64,000 nt of DNA from Vigna angularis (lineage: Eukaryota > Streptophyta > Magnoliopsida > Fabales > Fabaceae). The stretch spans positions 7,192,001-7,256,000 of the forward strand of contig NC_068974.1 in NCBI RefSeq assembly GCF_016808095.1, in the 5' to 3' direction. The notes below the pieces were generated by a model. It was not told the DNA's origin. It worked only from the letters and a program-made list of their open reading frames with translations, and did not search any database. Numbering within the stretch: position 1 is the first letter of the stretch; the number at the start of each line of letters is the position of its first letter. Of the stretch, positions 48,701 to 60,443 are shown piece after piece. The position numbers and the translations under genes were made by a program.

Positions 48701-49309
48701 TAGAGAGCTTCAGATCAAATATCAGAAAGTGAACGTTAGAGACAAAAGAGATATTCATAGAATGTTCTTCACTTGAAGCCATGCCTAAAAGGGTGTACCA
48801 CCTACTTCAAGCAAACAACTGAAAAAACATGTCTGCTCTGACAAATTGACTTATCTAATGGATGTTGTACACAAAGAAAGAGAAAGCACAAGAAACAAGG
48901 TGAATGCTAAGTCTATTCAAGGAGCCTTTAAATAAGAACTTTCAAAAGAGAAATCAAGATGATAACCAAGAGAATAAGAAAAACTCACAACAAGATATCT
49001 ATCCTGAGAAGCGTACGAAAGAGAAGAAAAGAAAGAGCTTAAGAGAAAGATTATATCTTACCAGAAAAAGAAAAGAAGTGAAAAGAAAAGAGAAGAAAAT
49101 AAATTATCTCAAGCTTCATTGTTGTATTGCTTAATGATTGTAAGAGAGAGAAAAAGAAAAAAAGAGAAACACTTGCGAGTGTTTAGACTACTTTGTATTG
49201 TATTCAAATTCTCTTAGTGAAAGATATAGTCTGAATTAATTGTAAGCAATTGTTGATTGCAATTCTGAAGAGAATTAAAACACTCACAACTGAACTCTAT
49301 TGAGTTGTG

Positions 49310-49485
49310 GAATCTTGGAAAGGTTGCTAAGTACCAAGAGTGGTGCAAATACTCAAAGGAAATCTCGGTAGGTTGCTAAGTACCAAGAATGGTGCGAATA
49401 CTCAATGGGGTTACTGAGTACCAAGAGTGGTATTAATACTCAGAGAAAATCTCGATGAGGTAGCTAAGTATGCAATGTTTATATG
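49310..49485 (+). repeat. Degenerate tandem repeat, about 50-bp unit, three copies
   Basis: The phrase GCTAAGTACCAAGAGTGGTG and variants recur at about 49327, 49374 and 49413, each followed by ACTCAAAGG- or ACTCAGAG-type words and AAATCTCG. Probably part of a retroelement LTR or leader. Confidence 0.7.
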
Positions 49486-50350
49486 AAGTATATGTATATG
49501 AATATGATTATTTATGAGATGTGATGATGATGTTCAAGTAATGTGTGAAGTATGGATTTTAAGTATCATGTGAGAAAAGAATTCCAAGGAGGAATATCCT
49601 AGTTGGTTATGTTGTGTTATCTATTGAAGTAGGGGATCCTGGATTGGGGAATGATCCCGACACTCTCAATAACCCCATCTCACGTAGAGATGGTGATTAT
49701 GTCATAGAGAGTAGCAGGTGCTCATAGAGTATGATCACTGGTTTGGCCATAGATGTTTGATGGATTAACCTCGGTGTATGGTATTATTGGTGGTGGTTGA
49801 GGTTGTGGTTATTATTATTTCTGAGCAAGGTTGCTCCACCGTACACGGGTGCAGTTCCCCATGAGTTCGACATCAATGCATCTATCTGGATAGTAGGTTT
49901 CAAGTTGAAGTGATTAGTTTTGGTGTTGATTGATTTATAATATGCATGTATATTGTTATTGTTTTAAATTGTATGTATAATCTTTTGATACTTTAGCTTA
50001 CCCTTGTTTTTGTGTTGTTTGTCTTTGGATATGTTTCTCTTTTGTAATGATCACCTTAGTGATATGAGTTTAGGTAATGTCTTCGGGAAACATGTGCTAG
50101 GTGATAGCGGAGCTGAACCTTAGAATAAGAAGTTTTGGTTTTTTCTTTTGTTTGTAATGTTTACCTTACTCTTGGTCATTAGTATTTATTCTTCTAGTAT
50201 AAAAGGGGTGTGTATATGAATTTTTTATTATAAATTATTGTAACAGGGATTTATATGTTTTTCTCGAGTTAATTGCGTGTAATATCAAGATTGTGATGTA
50301 TCCTATAATAATTAAATACTATATGAAAAATTGGGATGTTACAAGTGTTA
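49486..50350 (+). repeat. Ty3/gypsy chromovirus-type LTR fragment
   Basis: The stretch carries CCACCGTACACGGGTGCAG, GCTTACCCTTGTTTTTGTG and ends with TTGGGATGTTACAAG at 50332-50346. These words are typical of the end of Tekay/Del-type LTRs in legumes. No internal domain adjoins, so it is a solo or truncated LTR. It ends some 190 bp before the threonine aspartase start codon. Confidence 0.55.
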
Positions 50351-50535
50351 TAAAAATATTTTTTTTAAATAGAAATCAAATAAAAATTAAGAGAAAATAA
50401 TTTACCTTTTCTTTCTCCTTGTTTTACATTTTAAACTTCAACTGAATTTTTGTAATATAGGTATAAGCTTAAGAAAAAGGAAAAGTGGGAAAGAAAAGAC
50501 CAAAGTGACAATAGAGCAGCAAAGAGGGTGATGAG

Positions 50536-53500
50536 ATGGAGGGAAAGAGATTTTTTGTGGCGGTTCACGTCGGCGCCGGTTACCACGCTCCGTCTAACGA
50601 CAAGGCCCTCAGGTCCGTCATGAACCGTGCTTGTCAAGCAGCCGCTTCCATTCTGTCCAGCGTAACCCAACCGAACCCAACCTAACCTTTTCTTGTTCTT
50701 CATTTTCAATTTCACTCTTTCACCACCTTTCTGTTTCTAGGGTTCGGGAACTGGCCTAGACGCCGTTGTAGCTGCCATTCAAGTGTTGGAGGATGATTCC
50801 TGCACGAACGCTGGCAGAGGCTCTAATTTGACCGAGGACGGTGGAGTGGAATGCGACGCCAGTGTGATGGACGGAAAATCTGGAGCTTTTGGGGCTGTTG
50901 GAGCAGTGCCAGGTACTTGCTTTCTTATTACGTCTCAAATCGTTGATCCAATGAATATGATGATAGTCACCTACAATAATTGAATTTAAACTGCGCTGTA
51001 TGGAGAAATGAGGCTTTTGCACGAGAATGGGCAAATTTGCCTCTTATATTACCAAAATAGGCAAAGTCAAACAAATTTACGTAAATGGGGAAGTCGTGGG
51101 GGCCCAAACGACTTCAAATGAAGAAGTCGTGCCCCCCTGCACGACTTCACACTGTTCATAGCAACAGTGTTGAAGTCGTGCACCCCAAAAACGACTTCAA
51201 GACTTTGTAATCGATTACAATGTAATGGTAATCGATTACAGAGTGTTGAAATCATGACCACCCTGCACGACTTCAAATTTGTATGCCACCAAAAGCACTG
51301 GTAATCGATTACAAAACATGTGTAATCGATTACCAGGTTGTTTTGGTGCAAGGCAGAAGAGGACGCTCGTCCAGGCAGAAGCGGACGCTCGTCCAGGCAG
51401 AAGCGACGCTCGTCCAGGCAGAAGAGGACGCTCGTCCAGGCAGAGAGAACGCTCGTCCCGAAAGCTAAGAGGACGTTCGTCCATCTAGCTAAGAGGACGC
51501 TCGTCGAGATGCGCTCAGTGGACGCTCGGTAGGAGGAGTGGACGCTCGTCCATTTTCAGTGAACGCTCGTCCACATACAGATCGTCCGCCCGGCGCGATT
51601 TTTCCAGAAAGTTTCACGCAAGAGTGCTTCTTCCAACATAACCCACCTGGTAATCGATTACCAAAATGGTGTAATCGATTACCAGTACGTTTTCTGCCTT
51701 CACATTTCCAGTCTTGCAGGGGTCAGGATTTCAACATTGTGTAATCGATTACCAAAAAATGGTAATCGATTACAGGACCCAGAAGTCGTTTTTGGGGTGC
51801 ACGACTTCAACACTGTTGCTATAAACAGTGTGAAGTCGTGCAGGGGGGCACGACTTCTTCTTTTGAAGTCGTTATTACCCCCCACGACTTCACTTTTGGT
51901 CAATTTTTGCCTAGATCCGTAATAAATTCCTCATTTTTGCCTAGTATGGTGCAAAAGCCGAGAAATGAAGATGACTCCAATTGTATTGCTTAAGCTTGGA
52001 TGGTTAATAATTAATGGCAACTAGTGGGTGTTTGGTATAGCCTATGTGGAGCTTACGGAAATAGCATATGACTTCCTTTACAAGCTTACTAGTGCATAAG
52101 AAATCATTGTCGTAAAAGTTCTCTAAGAGGTTATGGATAAAAAAAAAAATTAGGGTCTATATGTATACAAGCTAGAATTGCTTTTTTAGTGCTTCACTAT
52201 TTGAAATCCTATTTGGACAAACTTCTCCGCAAAGACAAGAAGAAAGTGAAATAAGCTTTTTCATAAGTTGAAATTAATATATTTATAAGTTAGTTTGTAC
52301 AAGTTCTTTCATATAGTTTCTCAAAATTTTTATTTTTTAACTTCTGCGTAATGAAGTTGCTTTTCTTCTTATGTTTTTATTTTAGAAATTCCTATGGAGA
52401 AGTTTGTCTAAATAGGTTCGTATAAATTTTTCTAGTAGAAAATCTTTCAAAGCATTTCTGGCATTGTATCCAAACAGACTCTTAGCTAAACATTCGTGTA
52501 AAAGTTGTTTTTAACTTTCTACAATAGTAGAGGAACTGGAGTTAAACTGTTCTGTTGTGAGCTGTAAGTTGGTTTTCATTAGCTATTTTGAGAGCTGGAA
52601 GCAGCTTATACCTTGGCTATTTTGTAAGCTTTTCCTATTACTTACATAAACGCTCATGTCATAAGATAAGTCCAAAGGAGTTGTAAAAGAACTTCAAACA
52701 CAGCCGAAGTGCTTAGCTAGTGTAGTAGGTGGAATGTTAAAATATTGATTTTCTATGGCAATGAATGTTTTGTTTAATTTATTTCAGAGAAACCTTTTCT
52801 TGATAAATTCTAGGAACACTCTTGTTATTGCATTATTTCCAATACAATCATTTTATTTTGGATAAATTCTAGGAACACTCTTGTTATTGCAAATCAATCC
52901 CTCATTAGGAATGTGTTGGAAATTGTGTTTGAGAGAGTGTCATTAGCATTCTCTCATCTCTTTTGCAGTTCTTGGGAGAGGTTTGCTAAACTAAGAAACG
53001 TTGTTTAAGCTTTACTTTTTTGCTTGTGAGACTTTGGAATTTAACTATTTTATACCAAGTTATCTTTGTATTTATTCCATTTTCTATAGACCAGGTGTCC
53101 GCAATGCTATACAAATTGCCGCTTTATTGGCCAAAGAACAACTGATGAGATCTCCATTGCTCGGTCGGATTCCTCCAATGTAATCACTATTCAAGATCTC
53201 TGCATCTGTTACCAAAGCATTTATATAACTTCATGTAACACACTACCAAAATTAGTATTTTAGAAAGCCTTCTCCTTTTGGCCTTGCAAACAAGTCCTCC
53301 TGTTAATAATTATTGCTGAAGTTCTTATGGGAATTGGTCTTATGCAGCTTCTTGGTTGGCGAAGGGGCTCGCAAATGGGCCAAGTCTAAAGACATTGCTT
53401 TGCCAACTAGTATAGAGGAGGCCAATGAGGTAATATTTTCACTTAAAGTTTAAATTCTGCAGTGAAACTTAATTGAATCATGACTTACCACTTTGAAATC

Positions 53501-56500
53501 ATAGTTTGTTACTATGTGTAACAGTGGCTGGTCACAGAAAGGGCTAAAGCACAATGGATAAAATTCAAATCCATGGTTGAAACTGCTAGATCTAAGGCAG
53601 ACAACACTCCTGAGTTTGATTCTTCCGTCTGTCAAAGTACCACAATACCAGGTATTTTAATAGCACACTTCTGCAAGACCTCACCCTACTTTTTTCTTCT
53701 AAAATTCTCAAATCAATAAACAACAGTGCTCCAAAGATCTTAAATTCATTTCCCATGAAAATTAGCATAAGCCTACTGTTAGGTTTCTTGGTGACAAGAA
53801 ACCTAGATTCTATCTCAAACTAAATAATCAGAAACAGAGAAATGAATCCTCACTATGAGGCAGCAATTTATTGAATGAAAAATATTGAAAACAATCAACA
53901 ACGTCCAAGGAAAACATTCTCTTCTGCACAGGACAGTCCCTGTTCAGAAATAAAACACTCAACAACTAGAACTAGTACACACCCCCCTCCTTAAAAGACA
54001 AAAACCGCCTAACTACTAATTAAAACTTCACCTAACTGTTGTTTAAACTCCTCCTAACTACCCCTAACCACTTCTTTCTAATTTCTATGTTTTATTTTTC
54101 CTAACGTAAACCTTCAAAGACCTATCAATACTGCATCAATCTGTGTTTTAGGGGGATAAAATGTCCATACTTACTCAATCGATCAACCACCACCAATACT
54201 GCATCATACCCATTAGATTTGGGTAGTCCCACAATAAAGTCCATACTTTTGTTACAAAATCTGCCACATCTCTCTTCATGCCTACCTAATATAGAGTTTG
54301 TGCCAATTTCCTATATGTTAGCGCACCATGCAAGAAGCTACAAAATCTGTCGGATCCCTCTTCATGCCCACCTAATATAGAGTTTGTGCCAATTTCCTAT
54401 ATGTTATGAAAATTCCAGAATGACCCCCTGTTTGTGTTACATGAAACTCTGCAGTTAACCTCTGGATCCATGTGGATTGGGCTGTAAGAACCAATCTCCC
54501 TTTGTAATGCAACAGATCATTCTCCATTGAGAAATTTGGATGAGAGTCAGGGTTTTTTCTCCAAATCATTTATGATCTTTTGGAGTACAGGATCATGTTG
54601 TACTTTCCCCAATACCTCTTGAAAGTCCTACCAAAATGGCCTTAAAATGCCCTTTAGTTCTAATTCTTCAGGCTTACGTGACAATGCATCGGCCACTCTA
54701 TTTGTCACCCCTGATCTGTATTCAATCTCAAATTCATATCCCAAGAGCTTGGCCAACCAATTCTTTTGATATTAAGTGGTTATACGTTGCTCCAACAAAT
54801 ACCTTAAGCTTCTTTGATCTGTATGCACCACAAATCTTTGCTCCAACAAATATGGTCTCCAATGTTGTATAGATAGAACTAAAGCCATTAGTTCCTTCTC
54901 ATAGATGGATTTGGACAGAGAAGAATCATTTAAGGCTTTGCTAAAATAAGCAATGGGCCTTCGATTATGTGACAACACAGCCCCTATTCCTTTACCAGAA
55001 GCATCAAACTCCGCATGAAAGGTTTGTGAAAAATTTGGTAATGCCAACACCGAGGCTGTGGTAAGGGAAATTTTGAGAGCTTTGATTGCTACCTTGCCTT
55101 TGGGAGTCCATTCAAATTGTCCCTTTCACAACAGATTTGCCAAGGGCCTAGTATTCTTCCCATAGTCCTTAATAAACCGCTTATAATATCACGTAAGCCC
55201 AAGGAATCCCATAAGATCTCTCATATTATGTGGTTCTGGCCATTCTCAGACAACCTTAACCTTCTTCAAATCCATTTCCACCCTTTTTCTCGAAATGACA
55301 TTTCCCAAGTACCTAATTTGTGTTCTTCCAAAATCACACTTCTTCTTATTGGAATATAGTTGTTGTTGCCACAATGTTTGAAGAACTTGCTTAAGATGTT
55401 TCCTATGCTCCTCTCATGATTAACTATAAATTAAAATATCATCAAAGAAAACTAACACACATTTCCTCAAAAATGACTTCAATACCGTGTTCATCAGACA
55501 TTGAAATGTTGTAGGAGCATTGGATAATCCAAAAGGCATCACCAAGAATTCATAATGTCTTTGGTGTGTACGGAAAGCAGTATTTGGAATATCTCCTTCC
55601 TCGATTCTGCTTTGGTGGTAACCAACCCTCAAATCTACTTTGGAAAAATAACTAGCCCTATTTAATTCATCAAACAACTCGTCTATAACTGGAATGGGGA
55701 ATTTATCTGGTATAATGGCTTTATTCAACGCCTTATAATCAATATAAAACCTCCAACTTCCATATCTCTTCTTTACTAGAATAACTGGGCTTGACTATGG
55801 GCTATTACTTGGACTTATTTTCTCTGAAGTCAACATTTCTGCTACTTGTGTTTCAATCTCTGTCTTCAACAAGCGAGGATATCTATAAGGCCTCACATTA
55901 ACAGGATTCACGCCCACTTTGATAGGGATTTGGTAGTTTATTTGTCTATTAGGAGGTAATCCCTTTGGTTCTTGGAAAATTTCTTTCAATCCTCCTAGAA
56001 TTTTGTTAGACAATTAAAAGTATATGTGAGAAGGAATAAAAGGGGAGAAAGTTAAAGGCGGGAAGAAGGGATAATCTGTTAGAGGAGAGAGGCTAATCTG
56101 TTAGAGGAGAGAGAGGGTATAAATAAACAAACAGAATAGAGAGAAAGGGGATCAAATATTATTTTGGGGATTTAGACTGGACCTCTTGGCCAGTGGAGGA
56201 AGGGAGGCTTCCTTGGGGGAGAGACTGATACATGAGCCTGCAAAGAAATATCCCATCAATTGTTCCTCTGTCAACTCGGTTGCTTGTCCCACCAACATTT
56301 CAAACTCTTGAATATACTCCTCTATTTCGCCCTTCTGCCTAACAGTTGCCAGTTTTTAGAACACTGAACATTTTTCCTTCCCCCCAAATCTCCTAATAAG
56401 TGCTTCCGTCAACTCCTCTCAAGTAGATCCTTGGTTTTCTTCTTCCAAAACTGAAACCAATGAAAGGCTCTTCCTTCCATACTTATGAAAGTCAAGCTGA

Positions 56501-59215
56501 TTTTCTCTCTAGATGTAACTTCCTAAACTTTGAAGAATATTTCTTCCCTTGTTATCCATCCTACTGGATCTCCTCCTTCAAACGTGTGACATTCTACTCT
56601 CTTCATCCATCTATGTTGATTCTCCTTTCTCTCTTCCTCCCATTCTTCTTCAGTTTCATCCCTTTTTCCCGCTCTGTCTCCATACACAAACCCTCTACTT
56701 CCTTCAGATCCTCTTTCCATATTTTTCATTCTTCGTAGTAAATCTTCCATCATGTCACTAAGCCTCTAGAAATTGGCTCGGTATTCCTCCCTTGACTCTT
56801 CAATTGCATGAGCATTTTCTGTCACCAGTCTCTGCACTACACTCACGCGACTCTCCATGTCTCACCATTTCTTTGATTCAGCAGGTCGGACCAAATGTTA
56901 GGTTTCTTGGTGACAAGAAACCTAGATTCTATCTCAAAATAAACAATCAAAAACAGAGAAATAAATCCTCACCGTGAGGCAGCAGTTTATTGAATGGGAA
57001 ATACTGAAAACAATCAACAACCTCCAAGGGAAAACATTCCCTTCTGCACATAGTCCTTGTTCAGAAATAAAATACTCAACAACCAGAGCTAGTACACGCC
57101 CCCCTCCTTAAAAGAAAAAAACTGCCTAACTAGTAATTAAAACTTCCTCTAACTGCTATTTAAACTGCTCCTAACTACCCCTAACGACTTCTTACTAACT
57201 TCTATGTTTTATTTGTCCTAACGTAAACCTTCAAAGACTTATCACCTACTACTGTAAAAACAATCTTACTACAAAATAAAAATTTTGTGAAATCTTCAAA
57301 TTCTTGAAGTCTTATGACTTAAATGTTAGGATATGAAGCTAAGCCTTTGTAGCAATTATAGATAATTTTTCTAAATCCAAACTTGAGAGAGATCTTAAAT
57401 TGCTAAGGGATTTAAATGGTTGTATTCAATTAAGTATCCATATGCTATTGGGAAAAATATTGCAATGCGTAGGAGTTTGGGAAAAATGATCTTGCCCGGA
57501 ATTTTTTCTCCTAGCCTTCAATTGTTACTTTCATATGCAGATAGTGCTTTAGAAGATCACGTAATGGACACTGTTGGGATTATTTGTGTAGATAATGAGG
57601 GGCATGTTGCAACTGGAGCATCCAGTGGTGGTATTGCTCTAAAGGTGAAAATGGTTTTCTTGGTTTGGTTCTCTTCAATTGCTCTACAGTTCCATGTTAG
57701 ATTACTAAGTAATTACACATAATTATGTACGAAATATCCAACAGGTCAGTGGACGTGTTGGGTTGGCAGCAATGTATGGTGCAGGTTGTTGGGCATCATC
57801 AAAAGGGCCCTTTGGATCTCCGTTCATGGCTGGTTGTTGTGTATCAGGGGCAGGAGAGTACTTAATGAAAGGATTTGCAGCTAGGGAATGCTGTGTTTCA
57901 TTGTCACTGTATGGTTGGCTCTGTGTCATCTGTTTATATTTTCATGATAGGGGAGAATTTTTATGTAAGATTTGTCCATGTGCTTAAGTTCTACCGGGTC
58001 TTCATTTGATATGATAGCATGGAGTAGAATATAATCACATATCACATTTGGACGTTTTCTTTTAAAATTAATGAGCTGGTATTTCTTAAGGACATTCCAC
58101 CTAAGAAATAATAGTGTATATTCAATGTCTAAACATCTGCACGTGTGATTCTATGTTTGATGGTGAGGACATGCATTAAAATGATGCTTTTATTGAAATT
58201 TACATATTGGAAACATTTTATGCTGTTGTATGCGTCACTGGACATTTTGTTGGACACACGTTAAAGATCATATTAAAATATTTTAAAATTTCACTTGAGA
58301 AATTAATAAACGAAAAATACATTATTTTTATCTCAAATTTACTTGCTGTGCAAAATTGGTAGGTTAGGATTTGTCCAGTTTATGTTTTCTCTTGTGTGAA
58401 TACTGAAAATATGATCTCTTCAATATCCCGCTTAGTTTATTGGCTTTAGAAATTTCAACTTCTGATATTGATGCATTGTTGCATAATTTCATTTATGTGT
58501 GGGCTATTTCAAGATATCATGGGGTGGACTTTTGATGTTGACTTTCTTTCAGCTCACAGTCTGGTGCTGCTTCTGCTTGCACAAAAATTTTACGGTCTGT
58601 TGTTGAGGATGGCAGGCAATGTGATACTGATAGCAGTGCAGGGATCTTGGTTGTGCAATCAGATGCATCTTTAACAGTTAGTCCCTTCAGCTTTTCCACC
58701 TAATAGTTTTGTGAAGATTATTAATCTTTCACTTTCCATAGGATCAAGGAAAATCATCAAGGCTGAAAGCTGTAGAGATTGCTGCTGCATACACTTCCTT
58801 ATCCTTTGGAGTAGGATATTTTGGAAGCTCTATGGAACGTCCCAAGGTAGCAGCACTCTTATGACTGAGATTTATCATCATATGAAGATTTCATATTATA
58901 ATTTTTTCTAAATTTAAGTTAATTGTGTTCAGTTTAAGGAATCATCTCATGATGTGAAAAAGATGCGCATTATGAAATCATCACATTATGGTCCAAATAG
59001 ATCAGAAAATTCTCTTCAAAATTATTTAATTTAACAAGATTACCATCTGGTTTGCCTTTTACCTCCCTCTAGACTGATGGTTCTCAGCAAACCATTTGTA
59101 AAGTGATATTTTCCTATTGTTTATGATCCAGGTTTCCATTCTTAGGAGTACAAAACAACAAAGCAGGATGGCAATAGATCAATTTGGGGCACGGATAGAT
59201 CTTTCAAATGGATAG
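50536..59215 (+). CDS. Threonine aspartase (Taspase 1-like Ntn hydrolase)
   Basis: Ten exons (50536-50661, 50741-50912, 53095-53179, 53348-53429, 53525-53651, 57541-57644, 57745-57908, 58553-58676, 58742-58846, 59132-59215) with GT-AG introns give 1173 bases and 390 residues, no frame break. The N-terminus has [12 protein letters not shown], then [24 protein letters not shown], the asparaginase-2 family signature. The catalytic junction is [18 protein letters not shown]. By family, self-cleavage before Thr208 frees the nucleophile and splits alpha and beta chains. SSGGIALK and [11 protein letters not shown] follow, with [16 protein letters not shown] in the beta chain. The length fits plant homologues of about 400 residues. 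The enzyme cleaves proteins after Asp; plant substrates are not known to me. Introns 2 and 5 hold transposons, yet all splice sites look intact. A different-frame ATG at 50531 lies just upstream. Confidence 0.93.
51202..51776. repeat. Four TAATCGATTA dyads in the foldback element, 21-bp spacing
   Basis: Pairs of TAATCGATTA start at 51208/51229, 51302/51323, 51651/51672 and 51742/51763. Each spacing is exactly 21 bp. Two pairs lie in each arm of the foldback. Confidence 0.92.
51358..51590 (+). repeat. Tandem array of GGACGCTCGTCC words
   Basis: About nine GGACGCTCGTCC-type words (often followed by AGGCAGAAG) repeat with 21-22-bp spacing over the first half, then more loosely. The core is close to self-complementary. 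It forms the centre of the foldback element and is GC-rich compared with its surroundings. Confidence 0.85.
52802..52890 (+). repeat. 30-bp direct repeat in aspartase intron 2
   Basis: GATAAATTCTAGGAACACTC followed by TTGTTATTGCA occurs at 52802 and 52861, 59 bp apart. It is an intronic duplication of no known role. Confidence 0.8.
53777..54127 (-). repeat. Gypsy 3' LTR (left copy)
   Basis: TG...CA-bounded copy next to the target duplication CCTAC at 53772-53776; aligns along its length with 56896-57244. Confidence 0.93.
54130..56760 (-). pseudogene. Gypsy gag-pol remnants in the intron-5 element
   Basis: Minus-strand pieces in order: a gag fragment at 56523-56753 ([19 protein letters not shown]); a pre-RT block at 55795-56013; reverse transcriptase at 55420-55794 with [27 protein letters not shown] and the catalytic FFDDILIYS. 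RNase H follows at 54772-55050 ([28 protein letters not shown]), then an integrase zinc-binding start at 54372-54569 ([14 protein letters not shown]). Stops occur between blocks, for example near 55797 and after 55420, and frames shift. No active protein is possible. A chromovirus of the Reina type is one possibility given the short LTRs, but this is unproven. Confidence 0.9.
56896..57244 (-). repeat. Gypsy 5' LTR (right copy)
   Basis: TG...CA-bounded copy followed by the target duplication CCTAC at 57245-57249. On the minus strand the sequence just inside reads TTTGGTCCGACC, where a primer-binding site is expected; the tRNA was not identified. Confidence 0.93.
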
Positions 59216-60328
59216 TTAGTGTGACCACGGGTCAAATTTTCCGTGTGATGAGGTGAAGTTCGTGACACCTACAACAAAATTACTTGATTTTCTATATCCA
59301 GTTTTTCGATAATCATTTTAGTTCAAGCTATTTTGGTTAGGATAGATATAAGATTTCATTGTTGATTGTCAAGTAATGGTCAATGATTCTATGGACTGAG
59401 TCATACAGAACTTAGTTTTCATGTTAAATTAATTTATCTGTCTTCAACATTTACTAAGCTCCCCAGAATTATGGTCTTTGAAGAAAGGCATTTCATTGAA
59501 ATAATACAAAGATGAAATCATATAATGATACGTAAGTAATTTGTAGTACTTCAAGTATGAAAAGTGGATGCAGTAAATGCTTGCAATTGTTGGTAAACAA
59601 ACGTGCTGAAAATTTCTTCAAAACTAAACATACTGAAAAAAATTGCAGTTTTTTCTGATCTAGACTTTTGAGCTTTATCACATCTCTTCCACCAAATTTG
59701 GTATCTCAAAAAGTGCCAGTTTTCCCTACATGGTGGCATTAACCAAATTTTATGAATATAGTCATCAATTATATTTTTATTTATAACATTTTGCAGTACA
59801 ATGGTTTTAATAAAATTCTTGTAGTCAAGTAATGTTAAATCTTATACTACAATAATTTACTCAATTATTTTGAGGGATTTCATTTACAACGATGCATTGC
59901 TTTTTATGGCATGTTTTGTATAATATTCTTTGTAGTGCTATCATGTAATTTACACTGTCTCTTTGAAATGTTAAATAATTCAAATTTTCAATTATTAAAT
60001 ATAATATAATATAATATATTTACGAAAAGTATTCTTAGAAATGTAACAAATTGTTTTTTTATATTACAATTTTTAGGAAAAACAAGTTCAAAAGTTCTTG
60101 CTTAACTAATCCAACATAATTTAATCTTATAAATGGTAAATTAATTAAGTTGGATTGATTCTGAAAAAGAAATGTAAAAATATGCTCCAACCCAGTAATA
60201 AGATTTTCTTATCAGGTAGGTTAGGTGCAAGCTTAACCCAATATACTCAATGCATCATGGATTGGCCGTTAATATGAATTGACTTATCTAAATGTTAAGA
60301 TAATTATTTTAAAAGTAAAAGAGAATAA

Positions 60329-60330
<2 letters not shown>
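59216..60330. other. Downstream of threonine aspartase, no gene seen
   Basis: The first few hundred bases are the probable 3' untranslated region. The rest is AT-rich with only chance frames. Confidence 0.5.

Positions 60331-60387
<57 letters not shown>
60331..60387. repeat. AT microsatellite, about 57 bases
   Basis: A nearly pure AT dinucleotide run, the longest simple repeat in the window. Confidence 0.97.
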
Positions 60388-60389
<2 letters not shown>

Positions 60390-60443
60390 ACAACACAATA
60401 CGTGAAAAATTAAGATTCTATTATAAGAATTAAAGTTGGTACA

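Larger units (their letters stand above)
51012..51959. mobile_element. Foldback Mutator-like element in aspartase intron 2
   Basis: The ends GGCTTTTGCAC and GTGCAAAAGCC are perfect 11-bp terminal inverted repeats. The 9-mer GAGAAATGA flanks both sides (51003-51011; 51960-51968), the duplication length of Mutator-like elements. Beyond the ends, roughly 330 bp on each side (51012-51345 and 51645-51959) are imperfect inverted copies of each other, so the transcript could form a long hairpin. The loop region is a tandem array. There is no coding capacity. The insertion lies on the sense strand of an expressed-type gene, inside a 2.2-kb intron. Confidence 0.92.
53777..57244 (-). mobile_element. 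Decayed Ty3/gypsy retrotransposon in aspartase intron 5
   Basis: Two direct LTRs (53777-54127, 351 bp; 56896-57244, 349 bp) begin TGTTAGGTTTCTTGGTGAC and end ...TATCA. The 5-bp duplication CCTAC flanks both sides (53772-53776; 57245-57249). Coding remnants lie on the minus strand in the order gag (right), reverse transcriptase, RNase H, integrase start (left), the Ty3/gypsy order. At 3.47 kb it is far shorter than a complete element, so protease and most of integrase are missing. LTR copies differ at roughly one base in twelve or so, which suggests an old insertion. Confidence 0.95.

Noticed and set aside
48904..49134. Lys/Glu-rich frame of 76 residues
   Set aside because: Purine-rich retroelement leader sequence readily gives such frames; no motif is present.
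51236..51532. Arg-rich frames in the foldback element
   Set aside because: They are translations of the GGACGCTCGTCC array, open in several frames and on both strands.
51358..51590. Possible CRISPR-like array
   Set aside because: The sequence is a plant intron, the units are tandem with near-constant short spacers of the same sequence, and no associated genes exist.
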